Assembly: GCA_025358305.1 (NCBI GenBank)
Contig: JANYJZ010000005.1
Location: 62,001 to 126,000, forward strand
Length of the DNA stretch: 64,000 nt
Direction of reading: 5' to 3'
From: Ignavibacteriota bacterium
Lineage (GTDB): Bacteria > Bacteroidota > Ignavibacteria > UBA10030 > SZUA-254
Shown: positions 15,129 through 23,617 of the stretch, piece after piece
Numbering within the stretch: position 1 is the stretch's first letter
How the letters are laid out: each line of letters opens with the position of its first letter
Made by a program: the position numbers and the translations under genes
The notes under the pieces: generated by a model
Databases searched by the model: none
What the model saw: the letters and a program-made list of their open reading frames with translations, nothing else
What the model was told of the DNA's origin: nothing

Positions 15129-16595
15129 ATGTCTTCCCCCGCAGTACGTGTCCGTTTCGCTCCCAGCCCGACTGGGTTTCTCCACGTCGGAGGCCTTCGG
15201 ACCGCATTGTATAATTATCTCTTCGCCCGCCGTACGAACGGCGTCTTCATCCTCCGGATCGAGGACACGGACCGCGCCAGATACGTCGAAGGGGCAGTGG
15301 AGAATCTCGTTTCCACGCTCCGATGGGCGGGGATCGACTTCGACGAGGGACCCGGCAAGGACGGCGGCGTTGGGCCGTATGTCCAGTCCGAGCGCCTCGA
15401 GATCTATCGGAAGCATGCAGAGTCGCTCTTCGCGAGCGGGAACGCGTATTACTGCTTCTGCACCTCGGTGCGCCTGGAGGAGATGCGAAAGCAACAGGAC
15501 GCGCTGCGGCTTCCCCCGAAGTACGACCGCCACTGTGCGAAGCTGACGCCGGACGAGGTGTCGGCGCTCATCGCGGCAGGGACGCCCCGTGTGCTCCGGT
15601 TGCGCGTTCCGGTCGGCGCGACGATACGATTCCACGACGTCATTCGGGACGACGTGGAGTTCTCGAGCGACGCGATCGACGACCAGGTCCTCATAAAGTC
15701 CGACGGCTATCCGACATATCACCTCGCCAACGTCGTCGACGACCATCTCATGAAGGTCACCCACGTCATTCGGGGCGAAGAGTGGCTTTCGAGCACGCCG
15801 AAGCACATACTGCTCTACGGATACTTCGGCTGGGAGAAGCCCGTCTTTGCGCACCTGCCGCTGCTCCTGAATCCGGACCGTTCGAAGCTCAGCAAGCGCC
15901 AGGGCGATGTTGCGGTGGAGGAGTACCGCGCGAAGCAGTACCTCCGTGAGGCGCTCGTGAACTTCGTGGCCCTCCTGGGCTGGAACCCGGGGGATGACCG
16001 CGAGATCTTTCAGATGGAGGAACTCATCAAGGAGTTCTCGTTGGAGCGTGTCGGCAAGTCTGGGGCGATCTTCAACCAGACGAAGCTCGGCTGGCTCAAC
16101 GAACAGCACCTCCGGTCCAAGTCCGACCGCGAGCTCCTCGGCATGCTCCAGTGCGAGCTTGCCGGTTCGCCCTTCAAGGAGAAGACTTTCCCTGATGCGT
16201 ACCTCCTCAGCGTCATCACGGTCATGAGAGAGAGGGTCTCGTTCATGCGGGATTTCGTCGAGAAGGGCGCCTACTTCTTCGAAGCGCCTGCGTCGTACGA
16301 GGAGGAGATGGTCCGGAAGCGATGGACGTCCGAATCCGCAGGGCAGATGGAGCATCTTGTGCGGGAGTTCTCTCTTCTCACAGTTCCGGGACCCGCCGAA
16401 TTCGAGTCCGCGCTCCATCGCTCGGCGCAGTCGCTCGGTGTCGGAAATGGGGTCCTCATCCACGGCGTGCGGCTTGCCGTTTCCGGCGTCAGTGGGGGGC
16501 CCGGAATCTACGAGATCCTCGCGATCCTCGGGAAGGACGAAACGATCACGCGCATTCGCGCGGCGATCAGCCGTCTCGCTCCGACAGCCCGGTAA
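15129..16595 (+). CDS. gltX: Glutamyl-tRNA synthetase
   Basis: 488 residues, normal for the family. It charges tRNA-Glu with glutamate in the cytoplasm. The class I signature appears as PSPTGFLHVGG (HIGH-like) near the N-terminus and SKLSKRQGDV (KMSKS-like) near residue 255, followed by the helical anticodon-binding half. The start MSSPAVRVRFAPS is set by family alignment: the ATG at 15129 sits 11 bases after a terminator T-run with no Shine-Dalgarno sequence. An attenuated or leaderless mRNA is therefore possible. glnS follows after 35 bp, so both Glu and Gln enzymes are encoded together. Confidence 0.97.
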   Translation: MSSPAVRVRFAPSPTGFLHVGGLRTALYNYLFARRTNGVFILRIEDTDRARYVEGAVENLVSTLRWAGIDFDEGPGKDGGVGPYVQSERLEIYRKHAESLFASGNAYYCFCTSVRLEEMRKQQDALRLPPKYDRHCAKLTPDEVSALIAAGTPRVLRLRVPVGATIRFHDVIRDDVEFSSDAIDDQVLIKSDGYPTYHLANVVDDHLMKVTHVIRGEEWLSSTPKHILLYGYFGWEKPVFAHLPLLLNPDRSKLSKRQGDVAVEEYRAKQYLREALVNFVALLGWNPGDDREIFQMEELIKEFSLERVGKSGAIFNQTKLGWLNEQHLRSKSDRELLGMLQCELAGSPFKEKTFPDAYLLSVITVMRERVSFMRDFVEKGAYFFEAPASYEEEMVRKRWTSESAGQMEHLVREFSLLTVPGPAEFESALHRSAQSLGVGNGVLIHGVRLAVSGVSGGPGIYEILAILGKDETITRIRAAISRLAPTAR

Positions 16596-16630
16596 CGAAG
16601 GAACAATTGAACACCAACATCACGTAGGTC

Positions 16631-18328
16631 ATGGCGGACAGCACGCAAGAGCAGGGTGGAGCGTCCCCTGCGGCAAAACCTTTGAACTTCATACAGGAGA
16701 TCGTCGAGGCCGACATCCAGGCGGGAAAAAACGCGGGGGCCGTTCAGACGCGATTCCCTCCCGAGCCGAATGGTTACCTCCACATCGGCCATGCGAAATC
16801 CATCTGCCTGAATTTCGGGATCGCGAGGGATTACCACGGCTCCTGCAATCTCCGGTTTGACGACACGAACCCCGTCAAGGAGGACGTCGAGTACGTCGAC
16901 TCCATCCGGGAGGACATTCGCTGGCTCGGTTTCGACTGGGGCGGCCGGGAATTCTACGCCTCCGATTACTTCCACCAGCTCGCCGTCTACGCTGTGCAAC
17001 TCATCACGGCGGGGCACGCGTTCGTCTGCGACCTCACGGCCGAGGAGATCCGGCAGAGCCGCGGCACGCTCACGGAACCGGGCACGGAAAGCCCGTATCG
17101 CGACAGACCGGTCGATGAGAATCTCACACTCTTCTCGCAGATGCGAGCGGGGGAGTTCCCTGACGGCGCACGGACGCTCCGGGCGAAGATCGACATGGCG
17201 TCGCCGAATATCAACCTCCGGGATCCGGTCATGTACCGCATTCTCCGGGCCGAGCACCACAGGACGGGAAACACATGGTGCATCTATCCGACGTACGACT
17301 GGGCCCACGGGCAGTCTGACTCCATCGAGCGCATCACCCACTCCGTCTGTACGCTGGAGTTCGAGGACCATCGTCCGCTCTACGACTGGTATATCCGGGA
17401 ACTCGGCATCCACCACCCGCAGCAGATCGAGTTCGCCCGCCTGAATCTGACGTATACGGTCATGAGCAAGCGAAAACTCCTCCAACTCGTCGAAGAGAAA
17501 GTCGTCAACGGCTGGGATGATCCGCGGATGCCCACGATCTGCGGACTTCGCCGACGGGGGTTCACGCCGGAGTCGATCAGGCTTTTCGCTGAACGCATCG
17601 GCGTCTCCAAGCGCGAGACGATGATCGACGTGTCGACCCTCGAGGATTGCGTCCGGGAGGACCTCAACAAGCGGGCTCGCCGAGTTCTGGCGGTCCTGCG
17701 TCCGCTGAAGGTCGTGATCGACAATTATCCCGAAGAGAAGGTCGAAGATCTCGATGCGGTGAACAATCCTGAGGACCCTTCCGCGGGCTCACGCACGGTC
17801 CCTTTTTCGCGGGAGTTGTACATCGAACAGGATGATTTCCGCGAGATCGCTCCGCCGAAGTATTTCCGACTTACTCCCGGGGCCGAGGTGCGGCTGCGGT
17901 ACGCATATATCATCAAGTGCGTGAGCGTGGTGAAAGATTCTTCCTCCGGCGAGGTCGCCGAGGTCCACTGCACCTATGATCCGGAGACGCGCAGCGGCAT
18001 GGCGAACAGCGGCAGAAAGGTGAAAGGGACGATTCACTGGGTGTCCGCCCGTCACGCTCTCGACGTCGAAGTGCGCCTTTATGACCGCCTCCTTCTCGCC
18101 GCCGAAGCCGGTGGCGATGACTGGAAGGACCGCCTCAACCCCGATTCACTCTCGGTGCTTAACGGCTGCAAGGCGGAACCATCCCTTGCCCAATCGACGA
18201 TCGGTGACCTCTTCCAGTTTGAGCGGTTGGGGTACTTTTGCCCCGACCGCGACGGCTCGAACGGACGGCCCGTCTTCAACCGGACTGTCACGCTGCGGGA
18301 CACCTGGGCGAAGTTGCAGAAAGGGTGA
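16631..18328 (+). CDS. glnS: Glutaminyl-tRNA synthetase
   Basis: 565 residues. It charges tRNA-Gln directly, so this organism need not rely on the transamidation route for glutamine. The extended HIGH region [21 protein letters not shown] and [11 protein letters not shown] (KMSKS-like) are diagnostic for the bacterial GlnS family, and the C-terminal half has the beta-barrel anticodon-binding domains ([21 protein letters not shown]). GlnS is patchy in bacteria and was acquired from eukaryotes in several lineages. It follows gltX on the same strand and is probably cotranscribed. Confidence 0.97.
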   Translation: MADSTQEQGGASPAAKPLNFIQEIVEADIQAGKNAGAVQTRFPPEPNGYLHIGHAKSICLNFGIARDYHGSCNLRFDDTNPVKEDVEYVDSIREDIRWLGFDWGGREFYASDYFHQLAVYAVQLITAGHAFVCDLTAEEIRQSRGTLTEPGTESPYRDRPVDENLTLFSQMRAGEFPDGARTLRAKIDMASPNINLRDPVMYRILRAEHHRTGNTWCIYPTYDWAHGQSDSIERITHSVCTLEFEDHRPLYDWYIRELGIHHPQQIEFARLNLTYTVMSKRKLLQLVEEKVVNGWDDPRMPTICGLRRRGFTPESIRLFAERIGVSKRETMIDVSTLEDCVREDLNKRARRVLAVLRPLKVVIDNYPEEKVEDLDAVNNPEDPSAGSRTVPFSRELYIEQDDFREIAPPKYFRLTPGAEVRLRYAYIIKCVSVVKDSSSGEVAEVHCTYDPETRSGMANSGRKVKGTIHWVSARHALDVEVRLYDRLLLAAEAGGDDWKDRLNPDSLSVLNGCKAEPSLAQSTIGDLFQFERLGYFCPDRDGSNGRPVFNRTVTLRDTWAKLQKG

Positions 18329-18357
18329 GGACGAGCCATCGTACGGCCACCCGAATC

Positions 18358-18386
18358 TTGACTCTCATGCCGGAAAGCAATATATT
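18358..18386 (+). promoter_or_regulatory. folB promoter
   Basis: TTGACT (18358-18363), 17 bp, TATATT (18381-18386). It predicts a start near 18393 and a 5' leader of about 16 bases before the folB ATG. Confidence 0.65.
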
Positions 18387-18408
18387 TTGCAGAGTTTTTT
18401 AACCTCCT

Positions 18409-18777
18409 ATGTCTGACCGCGCGATTATCCGGATCCGGAATGCTTCGTTCTATGCCTATCACGGCGTTCAGAGTGATGAACAGTCCATGGGGGGGAAGTT
18501 CGAAATCGACGTGGATGCGCACGCGGACATCCTCGCCGCCATGCAGGGCGACAACCTGAAGCGGACCGTCGATTACGAGGCCCTCTACCGGCTGGTGACG
18601 GAGCACGTGACTTCGAGGAAGTACTACCTCATTGAGGCGCTCGCTTATGCGATCGTCGAAGGGGTGCTCCGTGAGTTCCCCATCGTAGACCTGGTCACTG
18701 TACGTGTGAGAAAACCTCACCCTCCCGTCAAGGGAGTCGTCGATTATGCTGAAGTAGAGGTCTCGGGACACCGCTAA
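18409..18777 (+). CDS. folB: Dihydroneopterin aldolase
   Basis: 122 residues, the usual size. It splits dihydroneopterin to 6-hydroxymethyl-dihydropterin and glycolaldehyde in folate synthesis. Visible motifs are IIRIRNASFYAYHGVQSDEQ at the N-terminus, TVDYEALYRLV in the middle and VRKPHPPVKGVVDYAEVEV at the end, with the conserved active-site Lys in RKPHPP. folK follows after 5 bp, giving two consecutive pathway steps in one operon. A promoter with TTGACT-17-TATATT precedes it. Confidence 0.96.
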   Translation: MSDRAIIRIRNASFYAYHGVQSDEQSMGGKFEIDVDAHADILAAMQGDNLKRTVDYEALYRLVTEHVTSRKYYLIEALAYAIVEGVLREFPIVDLVTVRVRKPHPPVKGVVDYAEVEVSGHR

Positions 18778-18782
18778 CGCCT

Positions 18783-19286
18783 ATGTACCACGTCTACCTT
18801 TCATTGGGCTCAAACCTCGGGAACCGCGAGCAGTATCTCGCCGATGCGCTTGAGGGGATCAGGGGGATCGCCACGGTCGACTGCCAGTCCTCCGTGTACG
18901 AAACGGAGCCGGTGGCAATGCTCGACGATGCGGACCCGTTCCTGAACATGGCCGTCGGCATTCAGACGACCGATGACCCGCCGCTCCTTCTCGTCCAGTT
19001 GAAGAAGATCGAGAGGAAGCTGGGGCGAAAGGGCTCTTCGCACAGAATGTCGCGGAGCATCGACATCGATATCGTTCTCTACCGCGGCCTGGCCTATGAG
19101 GATCATACGGTCACGGTCCCGCATCCAGCGCTGACGCACCGGCGATTCGTCCTGGAGCCTTTGCACGAGATCGCGCCGATGGCGGTTCACCCGGTCCTGG
19201 AAAAGACCATCGCCTCGCTGCTCCGTCTCTGCCATGACCGGCACCGCGTCATGAAATTCGATTCATTTCTCATACCGACACCATAA
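18783..19286 (+). CDS. folK: HPPK, 6-hydroxymethyl-dihydropterin pyrophosphokinase
   Basis: 167 residues. It transfers pyrophosphate from ATP to 6-hydroxymethyl-dihydropterin, the step after FolB. SLGSNLGNREQYL at the start, VYETEPV near residue 40, RSIDIDIVLY with the metal-binding Asp pair near residue 95, and PHPALTHRRFVLEPLHEIAP are all canonical. It is in an operon with folB. folP is not in the window. Confidence 0.97.
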   Translation: MYHVYLSLGSNLGNREQYLADALEGIRGIATVDCQSSVYETEPVAMLDDADPFLNMAVGIQTTDDPPLLLVQLKKIERKLGRKGSSHRMSRSIDIDIVLYRGLAYEDHTVTVPHPALTHRRFVLEPLHEIAPMAVHPVLEKTIASLLRLCHDRHRVMKFDSFLIPTP

Positions 19287-19298
19287 CCCCGTGACCCA

Positions 19299-19976
19299 GT
19301 GACGCAATCACTCTCTCAACTCATCGAGCATTCTGAAATCCGCCACATCGCGATCGAGGGGGTCATCGGAGCCGGAAAGACGACCCTTGCCAAGATGCTC
19401 GCGGACAAACTTCCGGCGAAACTCGTCCTGGAGAAGTTCGAGGAGAACCCGTTCCTTGGAAAATTCTACGAGGACCAAGACCATTACGCCTTCCAGACGC
19501 AGCTCTTCTTTCTCCTCAGCCGGTACAAACAGCAGCAGGAGCTCATTCAGGCCGATCTCTTCAACCGTTTCCTCATCACGGATTATATCTTCGAGAAGGA
19601 CAAGATCTTCGCGTATCTCAACCTCGAGGACGACGAGCTGAAGCTCTACGAGACGGTTCTGACGGCCATTGAACACAAGGTCCCGACCCCCGACCTCATC
19701 GTCTACATCCAGTGCAGCGTCGAGCGCCTCATGACGAACATCAAGAAGCGGGGAAGGGACATCGAGCGCAACATGTCGGAGCAGTATATCCGGGACCTCA
19801 ACGAGGCATATAACTATTTCTTCTTCCGCTACAAATCCGCACCACTGCTCATCGTCAATGCGACGCAGATCGATTTTGTCCACAATCCGAGCCACTTCGA
19901 CGACCTGATCTCGGAGATTTTCCGGGCCAACAAGGCACCGGTGGAATACTACAACCCGGCAATCTCAAGGAAGTAA
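19299..19976 (+). CDS. Deoxynucleoside kinase (dNK/dCK-dGK family)
   Basis: 225 residues from GTG 19299. It phosphorylates deoxyribonucleosides with ATP for salvage. The P-loop IAIEGVIGAGKTTLAKML lies at residues 17-34, FEENPFLGKFYED is the family's substrate-site region, and ITDYIFEKDKIFAYLNL carries the motif in the DRS position. KKRGRDIERNMSEQYIRDLNEAY is the lid. Whether it prefers dA, dG or dC cannot be told. A separate thymidine kinase is encoded at 56892. It follows folK after 12 bp and is close to the next small membrane gene. Confidence 0.92.
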   Translation: MTQSLSQLIEHSEIRHIAIEGVIGAGKTTLAKMLADKLPAKLVLEKFEENPFLGKFYEDQDHYAFQTQLFFLLSRYKQQQELIQADLFNRFLITDYIFEKDKIFAYLNLEDDELKLYETVLTAIEHKVPTPDLIVYIQCSVERLMTNIKKRGRDIERNMSEQYIRDLNEAYNYFFFRYKSAPLLIVNATQIDFVHNPSHFDDLISEIFRANKAPVEYYNPAISRK

Positions 19977-19977
19977 G

Positions 19978-20187
19978 GTGATCCGATTATTGCTGTACGC
20001 GGTGATCGCGTACTTTTTCTGGAGGATCGTCCGCGTGTTCTCCACCCCACGGCAGTACCGGCGGGAGGATGCTCCGCACACAGAGGCCCCGAAGAGTGCG
20101 AAGCCCGATTTTTCAAACATCAAGGACGCCGAGTTTGAGGACCTTCCGCCGGCGCCCCCGAAAGACCCCCCGACGCCCAGCACGTGA
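19978..20187 (+). CDS. Small single-pass membrane protein (69 aa)
   Basis: GTG start one base after the kinase stop. One N-terminal transmembrane helix (LLLYAVIAYFFWRIVRVF) is followed by a charged, then proline-rich tail (FEDLPPAPPKDPPTP). No family is recognised. The tight spacing supports a real gene translated with the kinase. The tail is expected to be cytoplasmic by the positive-inside rule. Confidence 0.6.
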   Translation: MIRLLLYAVIAYFFWRIVRVFSTPRQYRREDAPHTEAPKSAKPDFSNIKDAEFEDLPPAPPKDPPTPST

Positions 20188-20218
20188 GACGATCGCGCAC
20201 CTCCCCGGCCCGTGTGAA

Positions 20219-20247
20219 TTGATTCTTGTCTCCCTGTTCGGTATCTT
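20219..20247 (+). promoter_or_regulatory. nadA promoter (predicts a leaderless mRNA)
   Basis: TTGATT (20219-20224), 17 bp, TATCTT (20242-20247). The nadA ATG starts at 20254, just where transcription would be expected to begin. Confidence 0.5.
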
Positions 20248-20253
20248 TGTAGC

Positions 20254-21222
20254 ATGACACCTCCCCGGAGTGCCACAATAGCCCCCGAAGCGACCGAAAT
20301 CCCCCTGGACCTTGCATCGGAGATCCTGCGGCTCAAAGAGTCCCTCCATGCGGTGATCCTCGCCCATTACTACCAGGAATCGGAGATCCAGGATCTGGCG
20401 GATTTCGTTGGGGACAGCCTTGAGCTTTCCCGCAAGGCCGCGAGCACCGACGCCGACGTCATTGTGTTCGCCGGAGTCCATTTCATGGCGGAGACGGCGA
20501 AGATCCTTTCCCCGGACAAGACCGTACTGCTGCCAGACCTCGCCGCCGGCTGTTCGCTCGCGGAAGGATGCCCCGCACCGATCTTCCAGCGCTTCCGCGA
20601 GGAGCATCCGGACCACGTCGTCATTTCTTATATCAACTGTTCGGCGGATGTGAAGGCGCTGAGCGACATCATCTGCACGTCGAGCAACGCCGAGAAGATC
20701 ATCCGTCAGATCCCGCCGGGGCAGCCCATCATCTTCGCTCCGGACAGGAACCTCGGCGCGTATCTCGTCCGAAAGACCGGCCGAGACATGCTCCTGTGGC
20801 AGGGATCGTGCATCGTTCATGAGACCTTCAGCGAACGAAAACTCCTCGAACTCCGCTCGCTCTACCCGGCGGCCGAGCTCATTGCCCACCCGGAATGCGA
20901 AGAAGTCGTCCTGCGCCAGGCGGGATTCATCGGTTCAACGAGCGCCCTCCTGAGGCACGTGCAGGAACATTCGGCGACCGAGTTCATCATCGCGACCGAG
21001 GCCGGGATCATTCACCAGATGCAGAAGGCATGCCCCGGGAAGCTTTTCATCCCGGCGCCGCCAGAAGAGAGCTGCGCGTGCAACCAGTGTCCCTACATGA
21101 AGCTCAACACGATGGAAAAACTCTACCGTTGCATGAAGCGGCGCTCCCCTGAGATCACGCTCGACCCGGACCTCATCCGGAAGGCCCGTGCGCCGATCCG
21201 CCGGATGCTCGAGATGAGTTGA
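20254..21222 (+). CDS. nadA: Quinolinate synthase
   Basis: 322 residues. It condenses iminoaspartate with dihydroxyacetone phosphate to quinolinate for NAD synthesis, using a [4Fe-4S] cluster. [39 protein letters not shown] and [15 protein letters not shown] are family signatures. Cluster cysteines are plausible in INCSADVKA, in HPECEE, and in the C-terminal [13 protein letters not shown]. No nadB or nadC is adjacent. The upstream promoter places transcription initiation at the start codon. Confidence 0.96.
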   Translation: MTPPRSATIAPEATEIPLDLASEILRLKESLHAVILAHYYQESEIQDLADFVGDSLELSRKAASTDADVIVFAGVHFMAETAKILSPDKTVLLPDLAAGCSLAEGCPAPIFQRFREEHPDHVVISYINCSADVKALSDIICTSSNAEKIIRQIPPGQPIIFAPDRNLGAYLVRKTGRDMLLWQGSCIVHETFSERKLLELRSLYPAAELIAHPECEEVVLRQAGFIGSTSALLRHVQEHSATEFIIATEAGIIHQMQKACPGKLFIPAPPEESCACNQCPYMKLNTMEKLYRCMKRRSPEITLDPDLIRKARAPIRRMLEMS

Positions 21223-21267
21223 CGCGCCCATCGATGGGCCGGAGACGATCGCGTTCGAGAACCACGC

Positions 21268-23523
21268 ATGACTAACGACGATACGACAACCACCGCAACT
21301 CTTCCAGTTATCGGGATGACGTGCGCCAGCTGCGCGGGGCGAGTCGAGAAAGCGCTCACGAAGGTGGCCGGCGTTGAATCCGCAGCGGTGAACCTCGCAA
21401 CGGACAAGGTGACCGTCACATTCGATCAGGCCAGAACGACGCTCCCGACCCTCGCTGCATCCGTCCAGGATGCCGGCTTCACCCTCATCCTTCCTGCCGC
21501 CGAAGGCGTTTCCGTGGATGCAGGGGAGACCCACCAGCAGAAGGCGTACCTCCAACTCCGGAGAGAATTCATCATCGCGCTCGCGCTCGCCGCCCCGATC
21601 ATGATCCTCAGCATGGTCGGGATGACGCACTGGTTCATGGCGGCCTCGCCGGTCTCGATGAACGAGGTGCAAACGCTTCTCCTCGTTGCCACCACCGCTC
21701 TCATCGTCTTTTCTGGAAAACGGTTCTACGTCGCCGCGTGGCGTCTCGCGCTCCACGCAGGAGTGGATATGAACACCCTTGTCACCGTCGGCACCGGAGC
21801 GGCGTATCTCTACAGCGCCGCCGTCGTGCTCTTCCCGGGACGGTTTTCCTCTCTCCCGGGGGGGCGGGGGGTCTATTTTGACACCGCCTCGACGATCATC
21901 GCGTTCATCCTCATGGGAAAGATGCTCGAGGCGAAGGCCAAGCTCCGCACGTCGGACGCCGTGACGGCGTTGATGCGGCTGACGCCGAAGACCGCGCACA
22001 TCGTCCGGAACGGGAAGGAATTCGAGATCCCCATCGCCATGCTCGGTGTAGGTGATGTCATCCTTGTCCGCCCGGGCGAGATGGTGCCGATCGACGGCGT
22101 CATCACGACAGGGGAGTCGTCGGTGGACGAGAAGATGGTGACCGGGGAGGGCATTCCCGCGGAGAAGAAGGCCGGTTCCGCCGTCATCGGCGGCACGATG
22201 AACAAGAACGGGAGCTTTCTCTTTGAGGTGACCGCGGTCGGCGCCGATACGTTCCTCTCGAAGATCATCACGATGGTGCAGGATGCGCAGGGGTCGAAGG
22301 CGCCCATCCAGGCGCTCGCGGACCGGATCGCAACGGTGTTCGTTCCGGTTGTCATCGGGATCGCGATGGTGACCTTTGTCCTCTGGCTGACGGTGGGGGG
22401 AGGTCCGTTTTCCACTGCAATGATGAATTTCATCGCTGTGCTCATCATCGCCTGTCCCTGCGCGCTTGGGCTGGCGACACCGACCGCGATCATGGTTGGG
22501 ACGGGGAGAGGAGCCACACTCGGGATCCTCTTCCGGAACGCCGCGAGCCTCGAACGGGCGCACGACGTTGATGTCGTCGTTTTTGACAAAACGGGGACGC
22601 TGACGAAAGGGGCGCCGGAGGTGACGGCAATCGCGCCGCTCAATGGGTGGGACCGCAACCGGCTTCTCGAACGCGCCGCAGCGGTCGAATTTCACTCGCA
22701 GCACCCGCTTGCCTCCGCGATCGTCGAGAGCGCCCGGGTCGGCGGGATCGCGGTGCCCGGTGAGATGCACGTTACATCATTCCGGGCGCTCGAAGGCTTT
22801 GGCGCAAGTGCGACGGTGGGGGTCGACTCGGTCATCGTCGGGAATGGGGCGCTCATGGACTCCTTAGGCGTCGAACTCGATACCGCACGACCGGCGGCCG
22901 ATGCGTTCGCCGCGCAAGGCCGGACGGCGGTGTACGTTGGCGTGAACGGCGTCTGTGTCGGCGTCATCGCTCTTGCCGACGAGATACATGCGACCTCTGC
23001 GGCGACGGTTGCGGGGATGTTTCGGATGGGGCTTGACGTGGTCATGATGACCGGGGATACCGAAGCGTCCGCTCACTCCGTTGCTGCGCAGGCAGGCATC
23101 CGCAGGGTCGTTGCGCGCGTGCTTCCCGAAGGGAAAGCGCTGGAGATCAAGAAGCTTCAATCGAAAGGCCACGTCGTGGCGATGGTCGGCGACGGCATCA
23201 ATGACGCTCCGGCCCTTGCCCAGGCGGATGTCGGGATCGCCCTCGGCACCGGCACAGATGTCGCCATCGAAACTGCCGACATCACCCTCATGAAGGACGA
23301 CCTCGCGGGCGTGAGCACGGCGATCGCCCTTTCCCAACGGACGATCAGCACGATCCGGCAGAACTTCTTCTGGGCGTTCGCGTACAACGTCGTCGGCATC
23401 CCGCTCGCGGCGTTCGGGCTCCTGAGCCCGGCGATCGCCGCGGCGGCGATGGCGCTGAGTTCCGTGAGCGTTGTGGCGAATTCCCTGCGCCTGCGACGCG
23501 TAAAGCTCCCCGTCCGTCCGTAG
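21268..23523 (+). CDS. copA: Copper-exporting P1B-type ATPase
   Basis: 751 residues. It pumps Cu(I) out of the cytoplasm. One N-terminal heavy-metal domain carries GMTCASC (Cys19/Cys22). The membrane metal site is CPC in IACPCALGLATPTA; the phosphorylation site is DKTGTLTKG; the hinge is GDGINDAPALAQADVGIA. The last two helices hold YN (AYNVVG) and MALSS, the Cu(I)-type combination. About eight transmembrane helices are expected. No copper chaperone or regulator gene is adjacent. It begins 45 bp after nadA; no promoter was evident. Confidence 0.95.
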   Translation: MTNDDTTTTATLPVIGMTCASCAGRVEKALTKVAGVESAAVNLATDKVTVTFDQARTTLPTLAASVQDAGFTLILPAAEGVSVDAGETHQQKAYLQLRREFIIALALAAPIMILSMVGMTHWFMAASPVSMNEVQTLLLVATTALIVFSGKRFYVAAWRLALHAGVDMNTLVTVGTGAAYLYSAAVVLFPGRFSSLPGGRGVYFDTASTIIAFILMGKMLEAKAKLRTSDAVTALMRLTPKTAHIVRNGKEFEIPIAMLGVGDVILVRPGEMVPIDGVITTGESSVDEKMVTGEGIPAEKKAGSAVIGGTMNKNGSFLFEVTAVGADTFLSKIITMVQDAQGSKAPIQALADRIATVFVPVVIGIAMVTFVLWLTVGGGPFSTAMMNFIAVLIIACPCALGLATPTAIMVGTGRGATLGILFRNAASLERAHDVDVVVFDKTGTLTKGAPEVTAIAPLNGWDRNRLLERAAAVEFHSQHPLASAIVESARVGGIAVPGEMHVTSFRALEGFGASATVGVDSVIVGNGALMDSLGVELDTARPAADAFAAQGRTAVYVGVNGVCVGVIALADEIHATSAATVAGMFRMGLDVVMMTGDTEASAHSVAAQAGIRRVVARVLPEGKALEIKKLQSKGHVVAMVGDGINDAPALAQADVGIALGTGTDVAIETADITLMKDDLAGVSTAIALSQRTISTIRQNFFWAFAYNVVGIPLAAFGLLSPAIAAAAMALSSVSVVANSLRLRRVKLPVRP

Positions 23524-23617
23524 ACCCTTGGCCGTTTCCTCTTTCGAGTTTTTTTTCCTACATTTGAGTGTATTTGATGATCATGCTCACCCTCTCCGAC
23601 CGAAAAAAGGCATTTGA

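Noticed and set aside
14744-15214. 156-codon plus-strand ORF spanning the gltX leader
   Set aside because: It crosses two intrinsic terminators and overlaps the gltX start; composition is not protein-like.
20935-22770. 611-codon minus-strand ORF opposite nadA and copA
   Set aside because: Low-complexity Arg/Asp/Gly-rich product, a shadow of copA codon usage.
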